Shown: one piece after another, positions 12,463 to 64,000 of the stretch
Layout of the letters: each line of letters begins with the position of its first letter
Position numbering within the stretch: position 1 is the first letter of the stretch
Assembly (NCBI RefSeq): GCF_037975245.1
Contig: NC_092580.1
Span: forward strand, 18,898,501 to 18,962,500
Direction of reading: 5' to 3'
DNA from: Apostichopus japonicus
Taxonomy: Eukaryota > Echinodermata > Holothuroidea > Aspidochirotida > Stichopodidae
DNA: 64,000 nt
Notes under the pieces: generated by a model
Seen by the model: only the letters and a program-made list of their open reading frames with translations
Database searches by the model: none
What the model was told of the DNA's origin: nothing
Position numbers and translations under genes: made by a program

Positions 12463-12700
12463 ACATTTTACTTAAGCTAAATTGCATTTTACTTAAGTGA
12501 AATACATTGACCAATCACATTTCACTTAAGCGTAATTCTATTTCACTTAAGTAAAATGCAATTTAGCTTAAGTGAAATTGAAAAGCCATTTTGCTTAAGT
12601 AGAATAGCACTTTACTTCTACTTAAGTGCAATTCATTTCACTTAAGCTTAATTGTATTCTACTTAAGTGGAATTAATTCTACTTAAGTAGAATAGAGAGG
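12463..12700. repeat. right CTTAAG palindrome array
   Basis: About ten CTTAAG-centred palindromes, ending in ACTTAAGTAGAATAGAGAGG, the mirror of the left array start. Confidence 0.9.
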
Positions 12701-12730
12701 TAAATGTTAAAACGGCTTGCCATACTAGCA

Positions 12731-15700
12731 GCACAAATGACCCAACTTTAAACCCTGGTGGAAGTACAGAACTGTCTTTATGAGTTTAACCTTCCTCTGC
12801 TCTTAACATTAAGAATTAACTAATAAGTTCATTAATTTTGTGAACTAAACGTCCATGTCATGTCATTCAGATATATATATATGACTATGCATGTAAATTA
12901 CAGTATTTAACTCAACATGTATTAATATTTACTGCACATTCACTCAATCAACTCACAATGCTGATTTACCACTACATGCATACAGTACTGTGAGTGTAAC
13001 AAGTTAATCGGCTACTGTACGTACGTACCGTAATAACGAGAACTCATTGTGGTGTTTACTACTGTACTATTGTATGATGTTTCACATTGACCACCTGAAC
13101 AACTTTGAAAATAGTGTTTGAGAGAAATCAATAAAAAGCAATGATGATTTCACTAGCACATCCTTCGCAGCTAAAATTGTTCTGTTCCATTACCAGATAA
13201 CTTCTGTGCTGTGCTTCTTTCAAGCAGATGAGCCTATACACTGTTTACATATATAGCTTTTGAATCCAATTAGTTTTACAAACAAGCGGTCTTGCTTCGC
13301 AATGATGTATGTCTTCATCAAGTGTTTCAGGAAACCAGCCATATGTGACGTGTCAAAAATCAATAGTTTTAAGTAGTTTGTAAATGGTGCAATTTTGATA
13401 GAAAATGAATATTTTCTTATGCAGTGCTTGGAAAAGAAAAAAGCTGTCTTTTTTTTTAGTCCATTACCATCGACTCCATCATAGGATATATCTGTTCGGA
13501 CCAGTAACGTTCTGCTATACCCAACTGAGCATTCCCGGTAGTGAAATGTGCATATAGACATTAACTGCTTGAATGGCATTTTAACTTGCTCTCTCTCACT
13601 ATCTCTCTCTCCCTCTTTCGTACCTTTGAATGGTGAGAATGCATTATGCATTTGGTGTGACAATTACCTTGTGTTGGTATATGGTGGTTAATGGGTTTTT
13701 GACATTATCTTGTCGCATGCAATTGATTGGGCAGTAGCCACTGTTTTATATCATATTGATGATGTCAGGCTGAGTTCGTGGGGTTTCAGGGAGCTATGGG
13801 ATTAAGTAAAGACATCAAGATTTCTACTGATGTATAATTATTACATATATATTTAAAGTGGACTGTTTCTGTGGATCTTACTTGGAAATGTTTAATTATA
13901 CATTGCTCTTACCCCAGGGATGTTGATCTCCATATATTTATGTTACTTTAAAATGAATGAAGTATAAAGTGAGCATTTGAATATCTCATATTTAAAGAAT
14001 TAATGTGCAAGAATAACGTTCATTGTGGAATATACAGATCATGGAGGTTGCTTCATTGTTTGAGGTAATGTTTGATAAAGATTTGAAGAACATATGGGTA
14101 AATTAGAAAATTTAAGCATGGAGAATTGTCCCTGAGTAATTATGTTATACCTCTTAACATCATTAACTATATTACCTTTGATATGGCTTATATATCCCAT
14201 GAATTTCGTAAAAAGGAAGGAAAGTGAAAACTAAATAAGAAAAAAACCCATAAAAAATAGGTTTAAATTTGTCAGATTCAACATATTCTTTGCATATCAC
14301 TGCTTTGTTAATTTGATTTAATGGGGAATTTTGTTTGTTTAAAATATTCATGTAAGCCCACATACCAAGAAAAGTTTCAAAACATGAAGTACTGTATACA
14401 TGTGCCTACCACACAGATTTACAGGTTTATTAATTGCTTTTAAGCCATGTTTACGCGTAAAAGCAAGAGGGGCGGGCATTCAGTTACTATCAGATATTCC
14501 CTACTTGATATTTACTTACCAGTTTGAATGCAGCTATCAAAGTCAGCATTGGGCCTCCTTAACCATGGTTAATGCATTTACTCACACTTTTAGGACTACA
14601 AGATTGTCCCATAGAATGCTTCTTGTGTAACTTAACAGGAAGATCAAACTGATTAGAAGTTGGTTTGCATTAGATCATGAAGCCATAAAATCACTTCCTT
14701 GGTCTAAGCCATAATGGTATAATATTGAAAAAAAAGGGACGGAAAAAAAAGTTAATGCTCCAACTGCATACATGCATTTCTGTATTTTCAGTTCAATTGA
14801 TCCATATCTGTAACATGTTTGTATAAAGTGAATTTTGAATTGTTCTCTTGCAGTGACTTTCATTGTTGGTTCAGACCCCCAAAATAAGACAAGAAATAGT
14901 TGTTTTCATTGCAAAATTGATATGTATGGTTTGTGCCAAAGTTTAGAGCGGGCTACTGTCTTTGAATAAATTGAGTTGATGGATAAAGATATTTATGAAA
15001 GTTGAAAGAGCTAACAGAATATTAATGAACTGGCCATTCCTTAGGGCATATTGCTGAACAAGAAAATAATGAAAATCTGTAACCATGGTGTTTGCCCTTC
15101 TATTTTGTTTTATGTACATGTAATAGCTTAGCAGTATGATCACAGTTGAGAGAATTATTTCAATATGAAGCTATAAGGATTTCAAAAATTCAGTAGGGAA
15201 GTTACTCTAAATCTTGTGTAGTATAGGACTAGTCATTCATTGTATATATGCTGTTAATCCTGTTCCTATACTTAAAGATTGTTACCCTACATGGTAAGCT
15301 TTTATACTTACAGTACAGTTAACATAAACTACAATTGTGTATGAGAATGTGGGGAAATATGGGTTTCTGAAGTAGTCACTTGTATAGTACTTTATTAAGT
15401 TATAGTATAAATATAGGTGTTGATCTAGTTTTCTGATTTATTTTGTCCTTGTAAACAGATTTGTCATTCTGTAAAGGCAAGAAAGGATTTATTGAAAAAG
15501 CAGGTTTCTGCATTTGTCTGGCGATGTCATGAAAAACATACTTCAGGGCATTTTACTCAAAAATAAGATCACAGTTTCACCAACTGATGGTTGACAACTA
15601 AGAATTTTACTTATTCCATTCAATTCTGAACTTTGTCTATAAAGTTTTGATTACTTGCTTAAAGAGGCCATCAGTAATTGTCCCACAAAGTTGCTGAAGG
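12731..15700. other. no gene seen
   Basis: AT-rich. The longest open frame is 147 codons on the minus strand (13220-13663) with no recognisable domain and unremarkable composition; treated as chance. Confidence 0.5.
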
Positions 15701-15762
15701 TTTTCAAAAGTACCTGCCATGGATGAGGTTCTGAATCTTTGAACTGTAAATCACCGATAGCC

Positions 15763-15832
15763 ATGGAGGACGGTTCAATCGATCAAGTTGTTGTCGCATT
15801 CAAAAGGAATAACACCTTTGAGCTGGATTGTA
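15763..15832 (+). CDS. weak candidate for the initiator exon of Cav1
   Basis: Exon 2 needs an upstream exon ending with one base of a codon. An ATG at 15763 in a good context (AGCCATGGAGG) opens MEDGSIDQVVVAFKRNNTF, then ELDC. A GT donor at 15833 (TGTA|GTAAAT) would leave one base (A), giving Ser on joining to exon 2, so the phase fits. It lies 1.7 kb before exon 2. A short upstream ORF (ATG 15719, seven codons) precedes it. Against it: vertebrate Cav1 exon 1 is too variable for homology support, the donor is only moderate, and a phase match arises by chance one time in three. The frame stays open past the donor to 15933. Confidence 0.22.
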
Positions 15833-17534
15833 GTAAATTGCAAATGGATCAAGTTTGGACGAGAGTGACTATTATTTCTAGCATATTTGGTGATAGTATC
15901 AGGCAGCTGTTGGTGGCCATGCACCATATATAGGGCCTATATATTTTAGCATTAATTGTTTTTGATGGAATTCAGTCAGTGCTCATTTGAGGGTCAACAA
16001 ATGTAGCATATTTATCACAAATATGATCTATGGGTGTTTGTATGAGGGTAAAGGTCATTGGAGTGGAGGGTATTAGAGAGGAAAAAAATTGTAAATACTT
16101 ATAATGCATGTTCTCTTTTAATAATTAAAAAGTAGAACACAACAGATCAGATCATACCTGTACTTCACATATTACATTCTGATAGAAGAGAGATCCATCT
16201 TATATACCAGAAAGCTATAATGTTTGGTGCAGTTCAAAGTTCAATTTATTTCAAACGAAACCATACCATAAAGAGCTGAAAACTCAACAATACATGATTT
16301 GCAACAAGTATAAGGTACATACTTTTCATGAGTATCCCTCTATTTGTAAAAAAGAGTGATTTTATGTACATGCAATTTATGATCCAAATTTTTGCTAACT
16401 TGTTGTACTTGTGTAATCATTAAAGTGTCAGAAAGGCTTCAAATCATGTGACTGTCTTGTTGATGTAAGATATTCCTTATCCCCATTTCTCCCCGTTCCC
16501 CACCCTCCCTCGACATCTTCACAGTATTCAGTGTCAACCATCATTAGGGGCAGAATTTTTATGTTAACAATTTAAATATACCAACATAAGTTTTTGAGGT
16601 CTGGTTATTTTATTGCTATAGTCCCATCGTTAAATTGGAAATGCCATTCCTGTATATACTTATTAAACAGTATAAACTGTGAAAGACAGTAATGTCACTG
16701 TTCTATAAGCAGGAGATATGGGTGCTGGTTATAAGCCAATGAATATGTCTTACAGTGAAATCTTTCAAGCTGTTCTTATGTCATCGGTGTTAGCTCATGA
16801 TTTAGGATAACCGGCAGAAGTATAGCCCGTGATGTAGCCGTGTACTGAGAATGACATACCGTGGCAAACTGTGGATAGATCTATAGCTGGTTGGACAAAC
16901 TGTCAAAGTACAGTTCACTTCTGTGGTAACGAGTTGAAATATATATTCTTGTAACTGTTACTCATGCATTTTGTGTTACGCAGCTGCTTAAAGAAGTGAT
17001 TTAATACCTTCAGCTATTTGTAACCCCCACGGTAGGGGTCTAGAAGGCAAAATTAACCTCCTTTGGCATGTCTTAAATTACAACACCAGGCTCTCAAAGT
17101 CAATGGCATCCCATCAATAAAAAAATTAAAAAACACAGACTAATATGGCCTACTTCAGTGACGTGTGTAAACAGCTGGCATGTGTCTGATGGCAGTCTAG
17201 TTGCCATGAAATGTTAACTTATGTTTCTTAATTTACTAATTGTATCACTGAATCAATGAGTGGGCAAATCAAACTTTTTTTTCAGGGAACACTAGGCCTA
17301 TGTGATTAGTCCTGGTTCACACATGGATACTATTGTATGATGCTTAATTCCCAATGTTTTTATTGAATGTTATTATCCAACAGGAATTGTATGCCACACT
17401 ATATGACACTAATTTGATGTAAATTATCTTGCCTTCTATAGTTTTTTAAATTTTCATGATCATGGTACTTGACAGTATATATTTGTATACGAAATTTACC
17501 AAACCCTTTCTTTCTTTGTTTTTGTTCTTAATAG

Positions 17535-58718
<41,184 letters not shown>

Positions 58719-61540
58719 GTAAGTAGACCCTAAAAAAAAAACTGTTTATTCTTCTTTATGAACTAATGTTTTATAAATATCTTTACTTTTAAGAAAAATC
58801 ACCCAAGATAGGTCTGGCAGGCATGAACACAATACAACTTGATCCACTCTTAACCCCAATCGCCTTACATTGGGACTTATCTTGTGATCACTGCTGTATT
58901 ATGTCAAAAGATGTATCACAAGTTCCCCACTTCAAAATTGAAAAGAATTGCTACACATGAGCATGGTTAACTTGGTCTGGACTTTATAACCCATCAATAG
59001 TACTGTCTTTTCATATCTCCAACCACAGAAACATCTTACTTCGATGCATACGTAGATATGTGGCAAATCTCTGATTTAGTCAAATCTCAAGAATATTTTC
59101 ATCGTATTGAAATTTTATGCTTTCATAATCAGCTCTTAGTATTTAGCTGCTCACTGATATACTCCTTCAAAATCCTGTTACCATGGTAACATGACTCACA
59201 TAATATAAATGAAGCAATCAGGCTACTTGTTAATCTTGTGTGCAGCAGCATAATTTTCACAAGTCATTGTTTCTGAGTCTCAATCAAATTGAAGATCAAA
59301 GTTCAAATCACTTAGAATGCATTGCATACTAAAGTCAGTTACAAAATGTCAAGTACAGTCTACTACTGCAATGACAAAGGACTAACACAAAGAATAAGTT
59401 TTGGACGTAATGTGACTATAGCAAGAAAATACAAACTTATTAAAATGTAATGCAGTGGTTATCTGGATAGAAACATATCTTGATGCTTCATAGCTCGCCA
59501 AAATATGTGTACAAATTCAATTACAACACCTGCTGTTTTTATTTTTTTTTAAAATCTTGCAGCCAACATAAGTGATTGTAAGATCATTATATGAGGCATG
59601 ATGTGAATTATATATTTTAAATATAATTGCTAGTAATGCTTGTACATAATCATCCAATTACCATTGCTTAAGTTGCAAAAAACATTTTATAAAGTAGCTA
59701 AATATTGGGTCAGAAAATGTATTTTTTTTTATACATCTTGTTTTAAGATTGCTCTTTCCTTTTACCTAAACTTAATGACTGGAATGTTTCAGCACTGCCC
59801 CCCCCCCACACTCTGGGCCACTGTCCACTTACTCATCTTTCCATTAACTTGGAAATTTTCTTCTTTTAAAATGAAATTATAATTTCTCAGTCAATTTTCT
59901 GTTTATGATTTACTGAACAAAGAGAGTGAGAGGTTAGTAATTATTTGTTAGCAACAAATTTGTTTCTACACATTTTGTAAAGTCTGTAACGCCTAAATGC
60001 AAGTGCCCTGTGTTTCTACTGGCAAACAGCAAAAGCCAATAGCATTTTAGCCAGTAAAATAGACTGAATTTTGAGGCCTGCACCACCATTAGTATTTCTC
60101 CAAGTTCTTTTCAGAGTTTACCCTCTCTGTTGCATCTCAAAATGCAGGGTCGATAAACTGCTGCACTTAAAATGCTAAAATGCTGTGAATGCATCAATTT
60201 TCCTAAGATTCATATCATGATAGTTTTGTAAGTCAACACATTGAACAGCTTTTATAAAGTGTTGATTATATGAAAAGGTCATGCAGCCCCCCTGGGACAT
60301 TTCTCAAAGAATTGTAGTCTTTTCAATATATCCAGATATTTATACACAATTTCACCCTCCCAATAAAGGAACTTATTAAAGTAAGGTATCTTTCTTCAAT
60401 TTCATACCAACAATTAAAATATGGGTCAAATTATCAACAAATAGATTAGTGTGAATTTGTGTTGAACAGTGGTAAGTGAAAGCTTTATGTCCATATGTGC
60501 CGTTGAGAGGAATAAGGCTTAAATTTTTAAGGGAAACCAATTTCTTGATATAAAGTGAGATCAGATTAAAGTGAAAGCTCTGGTCCATTAAAACAATTAT
60601 AAATGTGTTTCAGAATTATTTTAGTAAATTACTATAGTAATGAAATCCACATGATCATTTTTCACGGGTTTCTGGTCCAGATACTTTAGACCGATTTTCG
60701 GTTTTTTGTGTTTTTTTTTTTCTTGTTTTGATATTATTTGCTAGTTAAGGAATGAAATATCGATCAATACCAAAATCAATGGTTCGTTCTATAGGTTGTT
60801 ACCTTGACCTAGTTATTTCCATTTAGTTAATTTCAGTTTTGTTTTTGTATTTAAAGACCTTATTAAAGCTCTCTGAAGTTGCCATGTTTGTGGCAATATT
60901 TCCTATGCAAAGATAGGAGCCAAACTGTATGTTGTAATTGCTTGTTGCATTATAGCTGGGCCATGCAGATGCTTAGAACATTCAAAAGTTTTCAAGAATC
61001 TGCTTACATATATCATAGTTTGAAATATAATTGAAATATTAATCTTCTCAATGGAATTATCAGGGTTAGGCTGAGACTGCAATCAACTTCACAGCAGGAG
61101 TAGACTTAACCTGGGAATTAAGCCCTATTTGTGAAAAAAATTGTGAGTTTTGTACGTTACTGTACGAAGAGGTTGAATAGTTGCTACACTCCTTTAAATA
61201 CTAAAGAAAGGGTTCAGAGCATTTTTCATGAAACAGCACCAACTTCATTAACATAAGGTATGTTATTAATTACACTTGGTTTACACAAATTAGTACCGAA
61301 ATTAAGTAAGCATACTTAAAAATTGGCTGGAAGTAAAAATGTTGGCTTAAACAGAGTGTAATCGATACAAATTCCATATCATCACATTTACATAGCTGGA
61401 ATGGTTCAATTAATTATTGAGATTGTTGCAAGAAATGCATCACAATCAGCAATATCATTATGAAATAACATTTTGATTCCAGCATGACTCTAGATTTAGC
61501 TTTCTCTTGAATATGATACCATTTTTGTTGCGCTTGTTGC

Positions 61541-61625
61541 TTTCCTAGAAGTAGGAACACACATTTCCTAGAAGTAGGGACACACTTTTCCTAGAAGTAG
61601 GGACACACTCTTTTCCTAGAAAGAG
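61541..61625. repeat. short tandem repeat of TTCCTAGAAGTAGGGACACA
   Basis: Three good copies and one degraded copy, period about 23-25 bp. Confidence 0.9.
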
Positions 61626-61691
61626 GTTCACTTTCCAGCTGGGAAAAAGGTTTAAGGCAGTGTGAATAGTTTTCTTTTGCTTCAGCATCGT

Positions 61692-62015
61692 TCAACGTAT
61701 AAATATCTTCTGCTCTCTCTGCCACACCGAACTCAGCCTTGAAAGCTTTACAAGATAGATTTGCTGAATTTTAAGGGGGCCGGCCCCTCTGTAATTTACT
61801 TTCTCATCAAGGAACTTACATGTAGAGATCTGCAAAAGTTTTTCAATGTTGTTATAAAGGTTGTCAACTTCATGAAAGTAAGTTATTACTCTATATATAT
61901 GTAAAGCATCTTGGCAGTGCTTCTCTCCTATCTTGGCTGACTTGAAAATTGTTTCACAGTGGATGACAATCCCATTGGAACACATATATGTTAACTTCTC
62001 CAGTACTGTGCGCAT
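61692..62015 (-). other. unassigned 107-codon ORF, possible exon or element fragment
   Basis: Starts MRTVLEKLTYMCSNGIVIHC and includes CQDALHIYRVITYFHEVDNL. It is helix-like and mixed in composition and reads more like real protein than most ORFs here; the frame extends upstream (VIEGEN) to a stop. No family recognised. It is antisense to Cav1 within intron 7. It could be a fragment of a mobile element or chance. Confidence 0.25.
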
Positions 62016-62399
62016 ATTCTCGCCTTCAATTACTCAGCTTTGGAAAGGCTCGTGTGCATTTACCTGAAAAACTGTGGGCATCCAATTATGTTATGCAAAC
62101 AGGGAGCTGTTACTGGCTTGTTGAAAACAAACATGTGGGAATTTTGTTATTAAAAAGAAAACCTTTTTTTTTAAATACTGAGCAAGACTTAATTTTCCAG
62201 GATGAAAGTTTGGAGCTAATTCTAGCCGATAAAATAGTATTCAAACGAAGGAGAAGAATAAGAATGATGAACTCAGTTCAGTTCAACAACTTGTATCGTC
62301 AGAAGTCATGTGGGTGAACGTAATCTTGAATCAAAGGATACGATTAAGTAATATCTCATTGATGAAAACATGCACATTTTTAGCTGTAAATCCTATAGA

Positions 62400-62452
62400 T
62401 ATAAATATATATATTTAGATATATATATATATATTTATATCTTTATATAGTC
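62400..62452. repeat. AT-rich microsatellite
   Basis: TA repeats with TTTA interruptions. Confidence 0.85.
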
Positions 62453-62854
62453 AGATTTGGTTTAATTGTACCTTCAGGGATTCAATAAACAGAAATTGAA
62501 GTGTGACATAGTTCAAACTCAAAACTTTTGAGAAGATATTATTTAATACTAGACAGATGTAGTAAAACAAACCAAGCAAAGTTTTACCTCATGCACCCCA
62601 TTTAAGTGGCTGCAGTATTGACTGATTACATTGCCAAAAATAGGTAAATTCTTACAAAATGTACTTTTTTGAAGATTATTTTTAACCTTGTACAATATTC
62701 CCAGATATATCTGAATATATTTGAAAAAGTTTGAATTGCTGATATGTCTCTCAATAAGAGACAGTGTTCAGAGCAGGCCTGTGGAGAAGGGGAGGGGGGG
62801 GGGTGTGGGTGTTAAAACAACTTTGTTCATCATGGCAATGGGGTGCCTTTGCCT

Positions 62855-63015
62855 AACTCAGTATTTGAGAAAGTGGTCAGATGCTTGGGCATACACTCTT
62901 GTCCGTCGGATGGGGACGTTAAATGGCGGTCCCAGGATCAGGAATGGGAGCGAATTCACACCCCTGCCTCGTTATCCTCTGAACACTTATCGAGAAGAGA
63001 AGGCTTGAAATAAGC
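62855..63015 (+). mobile_element. SINE-like interspersed repeat block
   Basis: Contains TCCGTCGGATGGGGACGTTA, GGCGGTCCC and CACTTATCGAGAAGAG in order. I recognise this as a motif set common in interspersed repeats of many marine invertebrates. Neither a pol III promoter nor a clear tail was found, so the boundaries are approximate. Confidence 0.5.
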
Positions 63016-64000
63016 CGGTGTACATTTTAATAATTATTTATACTATATATAATAGTGAAAGCCTCAAAAAGAGGGCCCCCGCCTGAACGTCCTAGGATTT
63101 GAGAGGGTCTGTTAAATGGTGAGGTGGAACAATTTGTGACCATTTTGAGACTTTTATTTGCTACAATAACGACCCATAGAGCAGAACATTGATTTTACTT
63201 CTTGTACTTAATACCAATGTCCTGTGAAGCACTGTATTTATAACTTTTCACTATGTAATTGCCATGCAGCGGGCTTCAACCAGAAGTAGGAAGTCCAGTT
63301 GGCAGGTTGGGTGTCAAATTTGTGGCCCAGTGGAGGAGGGGCCTAAGGGGGACAGTGTGACTGCAGCTTAGTTATCTAATGGGATGCTTTGATGCCCTTC
63401 CCCTTTTCTTTTCTTTTTTTAATTTAAAGGAAAATTCCAATGAAGAAAAAGGAGAAAACAACAACAAAAACAGAGCAAGGTGTTTAAAACATTTGTGTGA
63501 GCACATGCAATTATGTTGAGTAAAATCAAATATTTGCTCCATTGAAAAGTTCAGTCAAGAAATTAAACTCTTGCACATTGTTCTTGAATGTCTTCATTCT
63601 TATGGACCTTAAGCAAACTTCATATTATATCTTTACACCTTTTGGTCTTACATAGTTGTTATCGAATCAAGTACAACATGAATGTTTTCAATTAATGCCC
63701 TGTGGTACTACTTAACATGTCTGTATCGTATATAATATTTATCCTTTGATTATTTAAGATTGCTTACAAAAATTTGTCCTTGATGTTGCTGAGATGGTTG
63801 ATATAACATATATCACAGCAGCTGTCACTGGATCAAGGATCCAATAAGTCTTTTCTTCAGTTATTTGATGCTACTCTCCAGAATCATCTTTCGTAGATGA
63901 AAACTTCCGCTGCTTGTTTGTATCGAGCAGTTTCCCTCCCTGCTATCATCTTCATCTTTGAACGAACGCCAGGGGCAAACAAATGGTTTTCTTTTCTTTC

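Larger units (their letters stand above)
9977..12724. mobile_element. foldback-type transposon with CTTAAG palindrome arrays
   Basis: Termini TATGGCAAGCCGTTTTAACA (left) and its exact reverse complement (right, ending 12724), flanked by the 6-bp direct repeat CTAGCA (9971-9976 and 12725-12730). Inside each end lies an array of short palindromes centred on CTTAAG with A/T-rich spacers such as AATTCTA and AATTTAG: over 20 copies at 10005-10505 and about 10 at 12463-12700. The two arrays are inverted relative to each other, so single strands could fold extensively. A second copy of the terminus sits at 10509-10536 in direct orientation. The element has been interrupted by the hAT-like element at 11162-12200. 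No transposase was recognised. Confidence 0.85.
58719..64000 (+). other. Cav1: Cav1 intron 7, 5' part (exon 8 not found)
   Basis: Begins GTAAGT after the domain I pore exon. The next expected exon would encode IS6 (a sequence like PWIYFVSLI..GSFFVLNLVLG). I did not find it in any frame up to the window end, so the intron seems to exceed 5.28 kb. Contents: a C10 run at 59798-59807, a short tandem repeat at 61541-61625, an unassigned minus-strand ORF at 61692-62015, an (AT)n region near 62400-62452 and a SINE-like block at about 62855-63015. Confidence 0.75.

Noticed and set aside
13220-13663. 147-codon minus-strand ORF
   Set aside because: No domain, no splice or start context of note, ordinary base composition; length is within chance for this AT-rich DNA.
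17456-17534. ATG at 17456 as a start for the channel N-terminus
   Set aside because: The frame passes through a pyrimidine tract and a good AG acceptor; the 5' residues (FLSLFLFLI) are intronic sequence.
63260-63360. GGAGGGGCCTAAGGGGG block as another hAT-like copy
   Set aside because: The shared word is short and no termini are present; too weak to list as an element.

Overview
This is 64 kb of AT-rich, intron-dominated animal nuclear DNA carrying one clearly recognisable host gene. Six coding exons on the + strand (17535-58718) encode part of the alpha-1 subunit of an L-type (Cav1) voltage-gated calcium channel: the late cytoplasmic N-terminus and domain I from S1 through S5 to the pore loop. 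The protein is most like the single Cav1 gene of invertebrates. Frequent poly-C/poly-G runs, abundant DNA-transposon remnants and SINE-like repeats suggest a marine invertebrate, perhaps an echinoderm. That placement is an inference from style and was not tested.

Layout. 1-17534 is upstream or intron 1: no confident exon, one weak candidate first coding exon (15763-15832), and a dense set of mobile elements. These are a CAGTGGCG-ended element, a 61-bp tandem duplication, a LINE reverse-transcriptase scrap, a tRNA-derived SINE, an 852-bp inverted-repeat element, and a 2.7-kb foldback-type element with a hAT-like element nested inside. Exon 2 (17535-17838) is followed by a 9.1-kb intron with textbook U12-type AT-AC splice signals. 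That intron holds a 2.6-kb transposon with a broken DDE-like transposase gene. Exon 3 (26939-27044) precedes a 25.8-kb intron with a second copy of the hAT-like element, a 372-bp hAT-type MITE with intact target duplications, a tRNA-SINE with an (AT)n tail, minisatellites and long (AT)n tracts. Exons 4-7 (52820-58718) are more closely spaced. From 58719 to the end is intron 7; the next exon (segment IS6) was not seen.

The exons join without a frame break: 304+106+140+113+153+194 nt give 336 complete codons after a split first codon, with every splice phase matching. The encoded segment has an NSCaTE-like calmodulin-binding motif, an S4 with basic residues at every third position, and the domain I selectivity-filter glutamate.

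The most interesting observations are the AT-AC intron (which explains an apparently missing splice donor and acceptor), the two hAT-like elements whose ends are built from TTCGCCCAAC minisatellite arrays, the CTTAAG foldback element they nest in, and the transposon with eight same-orientation 16-bp repeats.
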